This document shows, one piece after another, positions 25,595-35,945 of a stretch of 64,000 bases of DNA (the first letter of the stretch is position 1; each line of letters opens with the position of its first letter). Location of the stretch: assembly GCA_963978895.1 (NCBI GenBank), contig OZ022238.1:33346093-33410092 (forward strand), in the 5' to 3' direction. A model generated the notes under the pieces. That model worked only from the letters and a program-made list of their open reading frames with translations, had not been told where the DNA came from and made no database searches. Position numbers and translations under genes: made by a program. This stretch comes from Erpobdella octoculata. Lineage: Eukaryota; Annelida; Clitellata; Hirudinida; Erpobdellidae.

Positions 25595-26252
25595 TCATCT
25601 TCGTTTGTCTTTCCGTCTAACGATTATATTTTGATTATCATCCAGATGAGTAAACACATTTGTGATCTGAATGTCTTCCAAAAAAACTGAAGAACTTTCA
25701 CCAATCACCACCACCTTCTGCAATGATCCCTCCTTTATGATTTCCAATGAAATGCCAGTTGCCGTCAAATTTTTTACCAAACCATCCTTCAAAAACCTTG
25801 AAGAACCATCAGTCACTACCACATCATCCACCAAGCCCTCCTCCACAGTTTCTGACAAACCATCCGTCACCGCCACATTCTGCATCAAATTTTCCTTCAA
25901 AATATCTGAGGAAACATCTGTCACCATCACATCGAGTATCATTTCTTCTTTCACAGTTTTCATTGATCCATCAGTTTGTGTGGATGTTTTCACCATGCAT
26001 TCTTTCACCTTCTTTGTGAAAACATCAGCCATCAAAACCTCTTTCACAATCTCCAAAGTAGCATCAGTGACCGCCATCTTTGTTAGTAATTTCTCTTCAA
26101 AAATCTTTAAAAAACTACCAGTTTTCACAACAATTTTTTCTAAATCTTCTTCTTTGATCTTTAAAGAACAAACATTTACCATATCATCACAAGCTTTCAT
26201 GTCTGATAACACACAGTCCGTATTAGAGGTGCCTTTGCTATCACCATCAAAA
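25595..26252 (-). CDS. Unrecognised protein of degenerate 18-residue repeats
   Basis: The frame of 205 codons from the first Met (26212) continues open upstream to about 26250. About eight repeats of the form E-x-L-[VM]-x-[DN]-V-x-V-T-D-x-x-S-x-x-[VL]-K, for example ENLMQNVAVTDGLSETVE and EGLVDDVVVTDGSSRFLK, are followed by a basic end RRKDKRR. No signal peptide or membrane segment. A frame-shifted stretch upstream (to 26370) also has NVTDG, and the frame is then cut by the LTR element at 26371. I do not recognise the family. It may be a truncated host gene, a gag-like TE protein or a chance minisatellite frame; codon-level selection was not tested. Confidence 0.4.
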
Positions 26253-26370
26253 AACGTTGGACAGATGTAATGTCAGAAGAAAGTTGCACAACCATAGAAT
26301 CAACCGCAGGTGGACCAACACCAAAAAACCCACCATTTTTTCCATCAGTTACATTTTTATTGTTCCCAAC

Positions 26371-27589
26371 TGTAAACGTAGAGGAATATGCTTGCTAGCG
26401 ATTCGTAACGTTAAAGTCGAAGTTATTTATAACACAATATTTCTCGAATTTATTTTAACTTAATTATTCTTCCTTGAATATCTTTTACTGGACTTAAAAA
26501 AACTGAATTATCTCACTTTGTAGAATTTCGCACGGTTCTAACAAATCTTTTGTTAATTCCAATTTCTCTCTGCAGCACGTCTTTTCAAACTTTTATTATC
26601 TCTCGAACACTCAACTTTAACACACTGTCTAAATTCTCAAAATTCACACACAAAATAATATTTCTAATTGTAATATTACCAATCCGGAAAAAGATATATA
26701 TATATATATATATAAGACTCTACTAGGAATCGAACCCACGTGTCTACGGCAACACCGCCTCGCCTAAATGCAAGCGCTCTTACCAACTGAGCCACCGACC
26801 ATCCCCAAAAAAGGATGGCTAGAAGTCTCAGTCTTTCGGAGCTACTTAACATTAGACTACGACTATGATAGGTTCAGAACTCCTTACTTCGGCTCGACAG
26901 CTTAATCTGCTGCCAGATAGATAATTTATGAAGTGAAACATTGCGTTGAAATGTTTCAAGAGCCTACAAATAGGATGACTTAACTGTCACCACAAGTAAC
27001 GCAAATATTTATAAGACTCTACTAGGAATCGAACCCACGTGTCTACGGCAACACCGCCTCGCCTAAATGCAAGCGCTCTTACCAACTGAGCCACCGACCA
27101 TCCCCAAAAAAGGATGGCTAGAAGTCTCAGTCTTTCGGAGCTACTTAACATTAGACTACGACTATGATAGGTTCAGAACTCCTTACTTCGGCTCGACAGC
27201 TTAATCTGCTGCCAGATAGATAATTTATGAAGTGAAACATTGCGTTGAAATGTTTCAAGAGCCTACAAATAGGATGACTTAACTGTCACCACAAGTAACG
27301 CAAATATTTATAAGACTCTACTAGGAATCGAACCCACGTGTCTACGGCAACACCGCCTCGCCTAAATTTATATATATATATATATATATAAATTCCTAGA
27401 TAAAAAATATAATAAACACACACACGTACACACACGCACAAATATACAAATAAATATATAAACACATATATATATATTTATATGACTTATTGTTTCAACA
27501 TATCCAATCATTATAAAATGCACACATACTAAAATAAAAAATACACAAATATCACGAAAATATGTAAGATGAATCATCTTCATCTTACA
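26371..27589 (-). repeat. Left LTR, interrupted by SINE array
   Basis: Matches the 552-bp right LTR on both sides of an insertion placed exactly in its internal (TA)n. Confidence 0.9.
26714..27366 (-). repeat. Tandem tRNA-derived SINE, 299-bp period, about 2.2 units, inside (TA)n
   Basis: Units start at 26714, 27013 and 27312 with exact 299-bp spacing and look nearly identical. On the minus strand each has a tRNA-like head with box A TGGCTCAGTTGGTAAGAG and box B GGGTTCGATTCC and a non-tRNA body. The array is flanked by (TA)n at 26697-26713 and 27368-27391, corresponding to one uninterrupted (TA)n in the other LTR (about 32838-32866). Confidence 0.92.
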
Positions 27590-27776
27590 TATCTCCCCTC
27601 TTCGAAAAAAGAAATGTGTCAGCGTTTCTTGATTATATCGTCACTCTCTTTTCGACTAAGAAAGTCAGCACCGATGTTTTCCTTGCCTTTGAAATAGTTT
27701 ACTTTCAACTTATTCTCAATCTCTATCTCTCTGCGTGCTGTGTCAACAGGGCGGGCATCTCCGAAGATTGCCGAAT

Positions 27777-28688
27777 TCAACTTTCCATCTTTCCCCACCC
27801 CTCCATTTTGGCCTCTAGGCAGACCTTATTTCCTACCTTTGAAATGGCAGACGTATTTCTTTCCTTGCTTTGATACAGCTCCGAGTTAGCCGACGATTTT
27901 CTATAATTTACCCGAACATTCCTCTGAGTGCTGTCGTAGTTGGGAGCGGATTTCTGTGGTTTCCGACCAAAGCGTTTTCCTGCAGCCATTGCATCAAAAC
28001 CTCTTACCCCTTCAACATTTCCCAGCACGAGATCGCAAAGTAGGTTTTTCATGCACACTACCTCTCTGGTTCCTCTGAACCAGTCTGTTTTAATTTTTAC
28101 CACTGCTGTTGGAGCTACCCGAACTGTGCCGTCGATCAAAACACAGGGTCTTGTTCTTCCGGTCATCTGACGCGGGTGCACTAATGATTCCTTTACCATT
28201 ATGGCAGTACAGCTAGTGTCCCTCAAAACTTTTACCGGTTTTCTGTTCACAAACCCTCTGGTTAATTTAAACTTTCCTCCTGAGTGAAAACAACCATCCG
28301 TTATTACTGGTGAAAAGCAGCCACATTTTAATTGGACCTCATTCATTTTACCTTCCATCACCATGGCCGCGCATGCATTCACTACTCCAGAATCTTTGCA
28401 TGGTGGTGTCAAGTTAGCCTCTCTACGCGCTTGGCACATGACTGGAGTTGCTTGAGTGCCTTGACTGTAGTCCCTCGCCAAATGTCCAGCTTGATGACAA
28501 TCCTTTGCCATATGGCCCAGCTTATTGCAATTGTAACAGTGTGGTCCAACCATTCCCGAGTCAATGTCTGGTTGACTACGATTTCCGCTAATCCTGCTTG
28601 TGTTTTCGACTTTTGCCAAGCTTTTGACTGGGTGAGCTTGATTGTACTTGTTGACCCAGCGACTTAACTCATTGACGTTTTTTTGTTA
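27777..28688 (-). pseudogene. Gag zinc knuckle and retropepsin-like remnant
   Basis: The minus frame reads NELSRWVNKYNQ and AHPVKSLAKV, then the CCHC knuckle CYNCNKLGHMAKDC. A second imperfect knuckle (HQAGHLARDY) follows. Then comes the aspartic protease start VNRKPVKVLRDTSCTAIMV, where canonical DTG is DTS. The DLVLGN-like core (CDLVLGNVEG) fits the flap and C-terminal half. The stop is at 27777-27779. No RT follows. This is the gag-PR end of the LTR element, internally deleted. Confidence 0.8.
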
Positions 28689-29019
28689 GGGCTTCCAATT
28701 CCAGCTTCTTCAATTCTAATTCATGTTGACGTTGAGCTATTTTATATTCACGTTCACGTTCTTGTTGAGCTATTTTATCTTCACGTTCTTGTTCTTGTTG
28801 AGCTATTTTATCTTCACGTTCTTGTTGTGCTATTTTATCTTCACGTTCACGTTCTTGTTGAGCTATTTTATCTTCCCGCTCCTGCTGAGCCTTTTTTTCT
28901 TCCCGTTCCTCCATTCTCTTAACCCTTTCTTCATCCTTTAACTCTTTGACGTAATTCCTTAAATCCACTCCGGAATAGCCTAGAGCCTGTCCCATCGCAA
29001 TGAATTTCTCGTCAGACAT
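28669..29019 (-). pseudogene. Gag N-terminus with coiled coil
   Basis: MSDEKFIAMGQALGYSGVDL is followed by a helix and about six repeats of QQEREDKIA, a charged coiled coil. It ends LELEALTKKRQ at a deletion or frameshift that joins the zinc-knuckle frame; the central (SCAN-like) domain is missing. The start is just inside the leader of the LTR element on the minus strand. Confidence 0.7.
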
Positions 29020-29049
29020 CTTTCACAAAAGAAAAAAAAAATTCGGTCA

Positions 29050-32000
29050 CTTGTTGCTAGGCGCCGGTCGCGCGGCTGCCTCGTTAGTTTGTTTACTCAT
29101 AAATACTGCCTAGTCACCGCTGTTCTATCAATTTCTGACGTTTTTCGTGTCTAGTTTTAATAATAATATTTAAAACACATTATTATTTCCAACCGGCTGC
29201 TGGTTTTCGTCAGTTTTGGCGTCGGAACAAAAAAGGTCCGAGCGATAATGGGTCCTGTCATACTCTCTCGGGAGGAGCTTCTTGGTTGCTTGTTTCGGAG
29301 CTCGGATGGTACCGGTCTCCTTCGACATGAGCTCGTTATCAACATCAGAAAACTCGGTCTTGCTCGAAGGAAATTTATTAACGGTCACTACAGAGGATGC
29401 AGATCGGGTATCAAGCGTCGTCGTTCTCATTCTCTCTCTGTCAATGTCGCCGTCGAATCACCGGGTCTCAAAGCAATCTCTTCATCTACCTCATCCCTCC
29501 AATCTCTTCCCAGCTGTCGTATAGGCAGCTGGAATGCTCGTTCTCTCGGAAACAAATCAGCATACCTACACAATCTATCGAACAGTGGACTCATCGATAT
29601 CATGTGCGTCGTAGAAACGCATCACGAATCCACCACCTCACCCTCTATCATTGCATCTACTCCTGAATCTTTCGGAGTTCTCGACCGCCCTCGTCCGTTT
29701 CCTCCAGATGTCGGGACATCAGGTTCCACCATGCATCTGGGTGGAGGAATTTGTATCTTCTTCAAAAATACCTTAAAATGCACCTACAGAGATTTGGGAA
29801 TTTTTCGGACGTTTGAAGTACTAGCCGCCTATATCACTTTTAAAAGAACTCATCTGCTGATCGTAACTATCTATAGACCCGGATCTCAGCCCTTATCAAG
29901 TGCTTTTTTCTCAGAATTTGAGGACCTCCTAACGGCTACTGCCACCTACTCATGCGATCTACTCGTTTTAGGTGACCTTAATATTCATCTCGACCGTGAC
30001 ATCACCGGATCTCGAAATTTTCGCCAATTAATGGACCCACATGATCTCGTTCAGCACATCTCTGAACCCACTCATCTACTGGGACATACTCTGGATGTCG
30101 TCATTACTCGATCCTCGACACAAATAACGAATTTGAAAATAGAACCCCCATCATTTTCTGATCACTCGTTTATTACCTTCTCGATCCAACATCGACTGCC
30201 CACCAATATTGCAGGAAAAATATCTCGCAGATCCTTCAAAAACTTCGACTTATCGGCCTTTGAGGCTGACTTGAGGGCCTCTGATCTGACAGTTGCTCCG
30301 CTGTCGCACCCTGTATTGACAGTCGACCAGCTAACAGATCTATACCAATCTACACTCTCTCATCTTCTCGATTTACACGCTCCTCTAAGACTGATCTCTC
30401 TACGGAGATCTCATGTTTGTCGCTGGTACGATGCTGACTGCGTCGAATCAAAAAGAATCACTCGTCGCTTTGAGCGCCGCTGCAGGCGGTCGGGACTCAC
30501 TTCTCACAAAATTGCGTGGCGTAGCCAATGTCGCTCTCATCGTCGCCTACTCCAAAAAAAACGAGCCAGTTTCTTCCGCGGCAAAATTCGCGACGCGGCC
30601 CATGAGGGCCGTGCGACATGGCGCCTTCTAAATGGACTTCTCACTCCTACATCACTACTCTCAGGCCCGACTCCGTCTTCAAACATTCTACAGAACTATT
30701 TCACTACAAAAATTGAGAATATTCGACATGCAACATCCGGAGCTCCTCCTCCAAATTTTCGGCAACGGCCGGTGCCTGTTAGAGCATTGGAGGGTTTTAC
30801 ACTGGTGACCCCCGAGGCAATCGAGGTCCTTCTTGGTCAAATGTCTTCCAGTAGCTGTGCGCTGGACCCCATACCTTCTTGGATCATTAAGAGGATCCCG
30901 AGTGCTTTTTCACCTATTCTGGCTCGTCTTGTCAACGCGTCCATCTCCTCATCACAACTTCCTACATCTCAAAAAAAGGCAATAATTTTTCCAAAGCTTA
31001 AGAAGACGACACTTGATCCTGACGATCCAAAAAATTATCGACCAATCTCTAATCTCTCATTTGTTTCAAAACTTATTGAACGAGTCATATATGTTCAACT
31101 CCTTACACACATTGAAGTAAATGGTTTACTTCCTCCAATTCAATCTGGCTTTCGCCGCTTTCACTCAACAGAATCAACGATCCTGAAAATCTATAACGAT
31201 GCCCTCCATGCACTCGACCACGACCAAGTGACCGCACTGCTTCTCCTCGATTTCAGTGCCGCCTTCGACTGTGTTGATCACGGGCTCTTACTCCAGCTAC
31301 TGCGCATCACCTGCTCAATTTCATCTAATGCTCTTCTATGGATTGCATCCTTCCTCTCCGACAGAACCCAGGTCGTCCGAATGGGGGATGATGAGTCGAT
31401 GGTCTCCAGAGTTCTTTCTGGCGTTCTGCAGGGTTCCATTCTTGGACCCCTACTCTTTGTTTTATATACTACTGAGATCTACCACATAGCAGTCTCCCAT
31501 GGCATCTCACTCCAACTCTACGCCGACGACGCACAACTCTACACTCACTCTACTGTTCATGATGTCCCCACTGCCTGTACTAGACTTGCCGCATGCGTTG
31601 TTGAAATTGGATCATGGAGCGCCTCAATGCGTCTTTCTTTGAATCCTGCTAAGACGGAACTTATCTGGCTTCATCGGAAAAGATCTTCCACCTGTTTCCT
31701 TGAAAACCATTCCCTAACCCTGGATGCAAACACAACAATTTCTCCTGTATCGATGGTCCGCAGCCTTGGAGTTCTATTTGACAGCTTCTTATGCTTGTCC
31801 CCCTATGTCTCATCAGTTGCTCGAGCTAGTTTCTTTCATCTTCGCCGTATTCATCAAATTAGACCGTCTCTCGACCACTACTCTCTTAAAACTATCGTCC
31901 AAGCACTTGTTCTCTCAAGACTGGACTACTGTAATGCTGTCCTCGCACGACTTCCAGCTAAGACTCTTCGCCCCTACACCTCTGTTCTTCATTCAGCCGC

Positions 32001-32460
32001 TCGTCTGGTGGCTCATGCTTCTCGCCGGGATCATATCTCGCCAATCTTACGCCAACTATGTTGGCTTCCTATTTCCTCCAGGATCATCTTCAAGCTCTGT
32101 CTTCTAATCTATAAAATCTTCAATAATCGCTCTCCAGTATATCTACTAGAGTCCCTCATTCTATGCTCTGATTGCCCCGGCAGACAGAGACTTCGCTCCT
32201 CCTCCCGACGGGATCTTACTGTCCCTCGGACTCATCGCGCCTTCTCAGACAGAGCATTCTCCGTTGCTGGACCGACAGCCTGGAACGCAATACCCACATC
32301 TATTAGAGAATCCACAACTCTTCATGAATTTAAAATTAAATTAAAAACATACTTGCTTTCTTTATAATAGCTTACTTTCCCTACGCGATCGCTTTTGATC
32401 AAAATTTGTTTTGTTTTAAGCGATTAATAAATGATTAATTAATGTTGTGAACAAATAACT
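29050..32460 (+). mobile_element. CR1/L2-like non-LTR retrotransposon inserted in the LTR element
   Basis: Contains an intact ORF2 (29248-32367) and a short 3' tail with gattaataaatgattaatta before LTR-element sequence resumes. The leader begins near gctaggcgccggtcgcgcgg (29056). No ORF1 is seen upstream in the inserted segment, so it is probably 5'-truncated or single-ORF. Exact TSDs were not found. Confidence 0.8.
29248..32367 (+). CDS. Intact endonuclease-reverse transcriptase, 1039 aa
   Basis: The ORF is uninterrupted over 3.1 kb. Residues about 90-310 are an apurinic-type endonuclease (IGSWNARSLGNK, VVETHHES, VTIYRPGS, LLVLGDLNIHLD, SDHSFITF). Residues about 570-850 are the reverse transcriptase (KNYRPISNLSFVSKLIERV, QSGFRRFHSTES, LLLDFSAAFDCVDH, GVLQGSILGPLLF and the catalytic YADD at 758-761). 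The C-terminal region has RLDYCNAVLARLP and ends AWNAIPTSIRESTTLHEFK, typical of CR1/L2/Rex-type elements. All catalytic motifs are present, so this copy could be recent and active. The start at 29248 is the first Met; a later Met is possible. Confidence 0.93.
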   Translation: MGPVILSREELLGCLFRSSDGTGLLRHELVINIRKLGLARRKFINGHYRGCRSGIKRRRSHSLSVNVAVESPGLKAISSSTSSLQSLPSCRIGSWNARSLGNKSAYLHNLSNSGLIDIMCVVETHHESTTSPSIIASTPESFGVLDRPRPFPPDVGTSGSTMHLGGGICIFFKNTLKCTYRDLGIFRTFEVLAAYITFKRTHLLIVTIYRPGSQPLSSAFFSEFEDLLTATATYSCDLLVLGDLNIHLDRDITGSRNFRQLMDPHDLVQHISEPTHLLGHTLDVVITRSSTQITNLKIEPPSFSDHSFITFSIQHRLPTNIAGKISRRSFKNFDLSAFEADLRASDLTVAPLSHPVLTVDQLTDLYQSTLSHLLDLHAPLRLISLRRSHVCRWYDADCVESKRITRRFERRCRRSGLTSHKIAWRSQCRSHRRLLQKKRASFFRGKIRDAAHEGRATWRLLNGLLTPTSLLSGPTPSSNILQNYFTTKIENIRHATSGAPPPNFRQRPVPVRALEGFTLVTPEAIEVLLGQMSSSSCALDPIPSWIIKRIPSAFSPILARLVNASISSSQLPTSQKKAIIFPKLKKTTLDPDDPKNYRPISNLSFVSKLIERVIYVQLLTHIEVNGLLPPIQSGFRRFHSTESTILKIYNDALHALDHDQVTALLLLDFSAAFDCVDHGLLLQLLRITCSISSNALLWIASFLSDRTQVVRMGDDESMVSRVLSGVLQGSILGPLLFVLYTTEIYHIAVSHGISLQLYADDAQLYTHSTVHDVPTACTRLAACVVEIGSWSASMRLSLNPAKTELIWLHRKRSSTCFLENHSLTLDANTTISPVSMVRSLGVLFDSFLCLSPYVSSVARASFFHLRRIHQIRPSLDHYSLKTIVQALVLSRLDYCNAVLARLPAKTLRPYTSVLHSAARLVAHASRRDHISPILRQLCWLPISSRIIFKLCLLIYKIFNNRSPVYLLESLILCSDCPGRQRLRSSSRRDLTVPRTHRAFSDRAFSVAGPTAWNAIPTSIRESTTLHEFKIKLKTYLLSL

Positions 32461-32511
32461 TCAGAAAATATATTTACGGATGAAAATGCGTAAATACGTC
32501 GAGGTCACCAA

Positions 32512-32835
32512 TGTAAACGTAGAGGAATATGCTTGCTAGTGATTCGTAACGTTAAAGTCGAAGTTATTTATAACACAATATTTCTCGAATTTATTTTAAC
32601 TTAATTATTCTTCCTTGAATATAATCTTTTACTGGACTCAAAAAAACTGAATTATCTCACTTTGTAGAATTTCGCACGGTTCTAACAAATCTTTTGTTAA
32701 TTCCAATTTCTCTCTGCAGCACGTCTTTTCAAACTTTTATTATCTCTCGAACACTCAACTTTAACACACTGTCTAAATTCTCAAAATTCATACACAAAAT
32801 AATTTTTCTAATTGTAATATTACCAATCCGGAAAA

Positions 32836-32869
<34 letters not shown>

Positions 32870-33063
32870 TCCTAGATAAAAAAAATAATAAACACACACA
32901 CGTACACACACGCACAAATATACATACAAATATATAAACACATATATATATTTATATGACTTATTGTTTCAACATATCCAATCATTATAAAATGCACACA
33001 TACTAAAATAAAAAATACACAAATATCACGAAAATACGTAAGATGAATCATCATCATCTTACA
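32512..33063 (-). repeat. Right LTR (552 bp) of the Gypsy-type element
   Basis: TG...CA ends; same sequence as 26371-27589 minus the SINE array; contains (TA)n. Confidence 0.92.
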
Positions 33064-33150
33064 CCAACATCTATGCAAGCAGCATTGAATAGAGAATGTG
33101 TGTGAAGTTAGCCTGAGGCTGCTGGGCTGTGCTAATTAAAATTTAAAAAC

Positions 33151-33346
<196 letters not shown>

Positions 33347-33349
33347 TAA

Positions 33350-33560
33350 TATATATAATAGCCTATGTCCGTGTAAGACGTTTTTGTGTGATGATCAGCT
33401 ATCTATGGTAAATTAATTTATATATATAACATTAATAAATAATTTTTTTGATATAATTTAAGGTAAATATTTTTTAATTATAATTTATTTAATATTAAAA
33501 GTTATTTCACAATTGTACACTGTATGCCCTAAAGATAAAAAAGGTGGCGATGCAATAGTA
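33350..33560. repeat. Dispersed repeat, copy 1 of 3
   Basis: gtaagacgtttttgtgtgat ... caattgtacactgt ... aaggtggc. Related copies are at 45670-45895 and 56085-56300. Confidence 0.75.
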
Positions 33561-33571
33561 AAATAAAATAA

Positions 33572-34762
33572 TCTATATATATAAAAATGAATGTTTGTAT
33601 TTATGTTAATGTCCTTTATGCATTGCTACACCATTCATCCGATCGTAATGAAATTTTCACACAACCTTGAGAGTCAATGAAAATCAAAAGTAAAAAAAAA
33701 ATTTTTGAAATCCGTCACAAAATGAGCGGAGCGGAGCGGGTGAGCGAGCGGGAACTATATATATATGTATGTGCGTATGTATGTGTGTATGTATGTATGT
33801 GTATGTGCATGTATGTGTGTCTGTGTGTGTGTTTATGTATGTACTAGCGGAGATACCCGGCGTTGCCCAGGTTTTTTGAGGTTTTTCTAATGTTTGTCTC
33901 TTTCTCTCCCGTTTCCTTTCCCACCTGCTTTCCCACTCCTGTTAGCTTTTCCGTTTTCGGTCGTTTTCCCACTGCCGGTCGCTTTCCCGCTCCAGGTCGC
34001 TTTCCCGCTCCCGGTCGCTGCCCCGTTCCCGCTCACGTTTGCTCTCCCATTCCCGCTCACGCTTGCTTTTCTGTTCCCGCTCGCTGTCCGTTCCGGGTGC
34101 TTTCCCGTTTCTATAATAGACAAACTAACCCACAAACATTCATATATATATATATATATAGTCTTAGCAAATCTATTTTGCGTTTTATAGGCTAACAGAA
34201 GTTATGAAAGAATGTAAAAGAGAAAATGAGCGGGAACGGAAACGGGAACGGGAGAGCTACCGTGACCGGGAATGGGAGAGCAAGCATGACCGGGAACGGG
34301 AGAGCAAGCGTGAGCGGGAACGGGAAAGCGACCGGAAACGGGAAAGCGACCGGGAACGGGAAAGCGACCGAGAACGGGAAAGCGACCGGGAACGGGAAAG
34401 CGACCGGGAACGGGAAAGCGACCGGGAACGCGGAAAGCGACCGGGAACGCGGAAAGCGACCGGGAACGCGGAAAGCGACTGGAATCGGGAGAGCAAGCTT
34501 GGAAGGAAACGCGAGCAAGAGAGAAAATCGATAACAGAACTTCTGAGCGGGAAAGCGACCGGGAGCTGGAAAACGACCGAGAGCGGAAAAACGACCGGGA
34601 ACGCTACGAAAACGGGAAAGTGGAGAAGGGAACGGGAGCGAGAGAGACAAACATTAGAAAAACCTCTAAAAACCGGGAAAGTGGAGAAGGGAACGGGAGC
34701 GAGAGAGACAAGCATTAGAAAAACCTCTAAAAACCCCGGGCAACGCCGGGTAACCCCGCTAG
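33572..34762 (+). mobile_element. Helitron with classical termini; inverted second terminus inside
   Basis: 5' end TCTATATATATAAAAATG at 33572. The 3' end has hairpin CCCGG-GCAACG-CCGGG followed by TAACCCCGCTAG|T, ending at 34762. A second 3' terminus in the opposite orientation lies at 33844 (actagcgg...cccggcgttgccc). The arms 33844-34130 and 34204-34762 are therefore partly inverted copies. There is no Rep or helicase ORF, so it is non-autonomous. Confidence 0.75.
34320..34490. repeat. 18-bp minisatellite inside Helitron (spurious RERESD frames)
   Basis: Unit gaccgggaacgggaaagc, repeated with variants. Because 18 is a multiple of 3 it is open in several frames on both strands and gives RS/RE-rich translations. 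I do not take these as genes. Confidence 0.93.
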
Positions 34763-34901
34763 TAAATAATAAAATTTAAAAATATGTGAAGCAAAAAACA
34801 AAGTTTTTTAAAAACACACTTTTATATTTTTTATACTATTCAAGTGATCATTTGACATCTTTTGGACGTTGATGTTGTCCAACCGATCCGAAAATTATAT
34901 A

Positions 34902-35053
34902 TCTATATATAGAAAAGAAATTGTCCTGACTGACTGACTGATAATCAATGCCGAGCTCAAACGCCTCATCCTACGAACGTGAAATTTGGAACATATATTA
35001 CTTTTATTGTGTAAGCATCCACTAAGAAAGGATTTTTGAAAATTTTGCTCCTG
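34902..35053 (+). mobile_element. Helitron-like 5' end, second copy of the 9073 family
   Basis: TCTATATATAGAAAAGAAAT then tgtcctgactgactgactga and cgcctcatcctacgaacg, closely following 9073-9101 plus 10547 onward. It is interrupted at 35054 by a hAT fragment. Tandem-unit body parts continue at 36788-36888 and 41955-42250, and a possible CTAG end is at 42533-42536. Confidence 0.55.
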
Positions 35054-35706
35054 AGCAGTGATATTCAAGTTAACTGTAACACTAACTGAAATCGGAAAAT
35101 AATAGAAAAATAATGGTCAGTTAAGTGTAATAGTAAAAGTAACTGAAATACGGCAAATAATTCTAACTGTAATAGTAACTGAATAATAAATTCAGTTAAA
35201 TAATACAAAAATAATTAATAACTGAAAAATATTTTTAATGTAATTTTTTTCTAAATAAATTAAATATTAGATTTATTTTTTTATCTAAAGATAAAAATCA
35301 AGTTCTTTTGTGTTACCTAACAAATGGTGCTGTTTAGTTATTCGCGGCCTTTTGTTATTATTGATAGTTGATAGTGCTGTTGCAATCGTTCCGTGAAAAA
35401 TGTTCAAGAACAATCGTGGCAGAAAACAAGAAAGTAGTGTATGGAAATATTTTGATTATGAGCAATCAGTTGACAATCTTCTGATGAATTGTGCCAACCT
35501 CCTTTAAAAAGATTTAAGAGGCTTGCCCAAGAAATTGAAGCTTCCAGTTCTCCGAGCAAGCAATCTAGGCACGGGATTTCTGTTGAGAAAGAACTTAATG
35601 CTTATCTTGGGGCTTCAAAAAGATTAGCTGCTAATCAAACTGGATTAAGTTTCTGGACAGCCTCAGAGACAGTGTATCCTCTAATAGCGGCCTTCGCTAA
35701 AGACCC
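35054..35706 (+). mobile_element. hAT element fragment (5' end CAGTGATATTCAAGTTAAC)
   Basis: Starts like a hAT end and contains a transposase remnant from 35400. The 3' end is lost where another sequence (cagggcagtaaccaggaatt) begins at 35707. Confidence 0.65.
35400..35703 (+). pseudogene. hAT transposase remnant (BED start joined to C-terminal part)
   Basis: MFKNNRGRKQESSVWKYFDY is a BED-finger entry. After a frameshift near 35495 the text PPLKRFKRLAQEIEASSS, ELNAYLGAS, FWTASETVYPLIAAFAKD matches the region just before the hATC signature. The catalytic core between them is deleted. Confidence 0.75.
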
Positions 35707-35945
35707 AGGGCAGTAACCAGGAATTTGGAAGTTGGGGGGGCCCAAGAATTTGGGGGGGGGGCACTGTATAAATTTTTTTTTACATAAGTTGCGCGTGCCA
35801 GTGATTTGACCCTCGAAATAATCACATCTCTACATTCTCCACCTTCATCTTCGACCTCGTCATCACCAACACCAATATCTTTGTTGAAAAGGATCCAATT
35901 CTTGATGGTGACCCGATCGTGATTCTGCAGAACAAACAGGAGCTT
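35707..35945. other. GC/G-rich transposon end (CAGGGCAGTAACC...) and unassigned sequence
   Basis: cagggcagtaaccaggaatt followed by long G runs resembles a widespread hAT end type. No matching right end was found. Confidence 0.35.

Larger units (their letters stand above)
26371..33063 (-). mobile_element. Gypsy-type LTR retrotransposon, pol deleted, TSD CCAAC
   Basis: LTRs start (plus strand) TGTAAACGTAGAGGAATATG and end ATCATCTTACA: left 26371-27589, enlarged by a SINE array, and right 32512-33063. TSD CCAAC at 26366-26370 and 33064-33068. In sense (minus) orientation a primer-binding region TGGTGACCTCGACG follows the 5' LTR and a purine tract AAGAGGGGAGATA precedes the 3' LTR. Only gag and protease relics remain (29019-27777); RT and integrase are absent. 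A CR1/L2-like element is inserted in its leader (about 29050-32460). A solo LTR of the same family is at 46790-47467. Confidence 0.9.

Noticed and set aside
25671..26270. Plus-strand ORF opposite the repeat-protein frame
   Set aside because: Shadow of the 18-residue-repeat coding; low-complexity Ser/Thr translation.
26714..27366. Hammerhead ribozyme in the SINE unit (retrozyme)
   Set aside because: GAAA words exist, but no CTGANGA box with a pairing stem I was found on either strand.
26371..27589. Array of direct repeats as a CRISPR-like structure
   Set aside because: Repeats are 299-bp head-to-tail SINE units without spacers, in a eukaryotic genome.
33863..34779. Long open frames rich in RERESD or SRSLSR on both strands
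   Set aside because: They come from an 18-bp minisatellite inside a Helitron; open in several frames at once, with no conserved domain.
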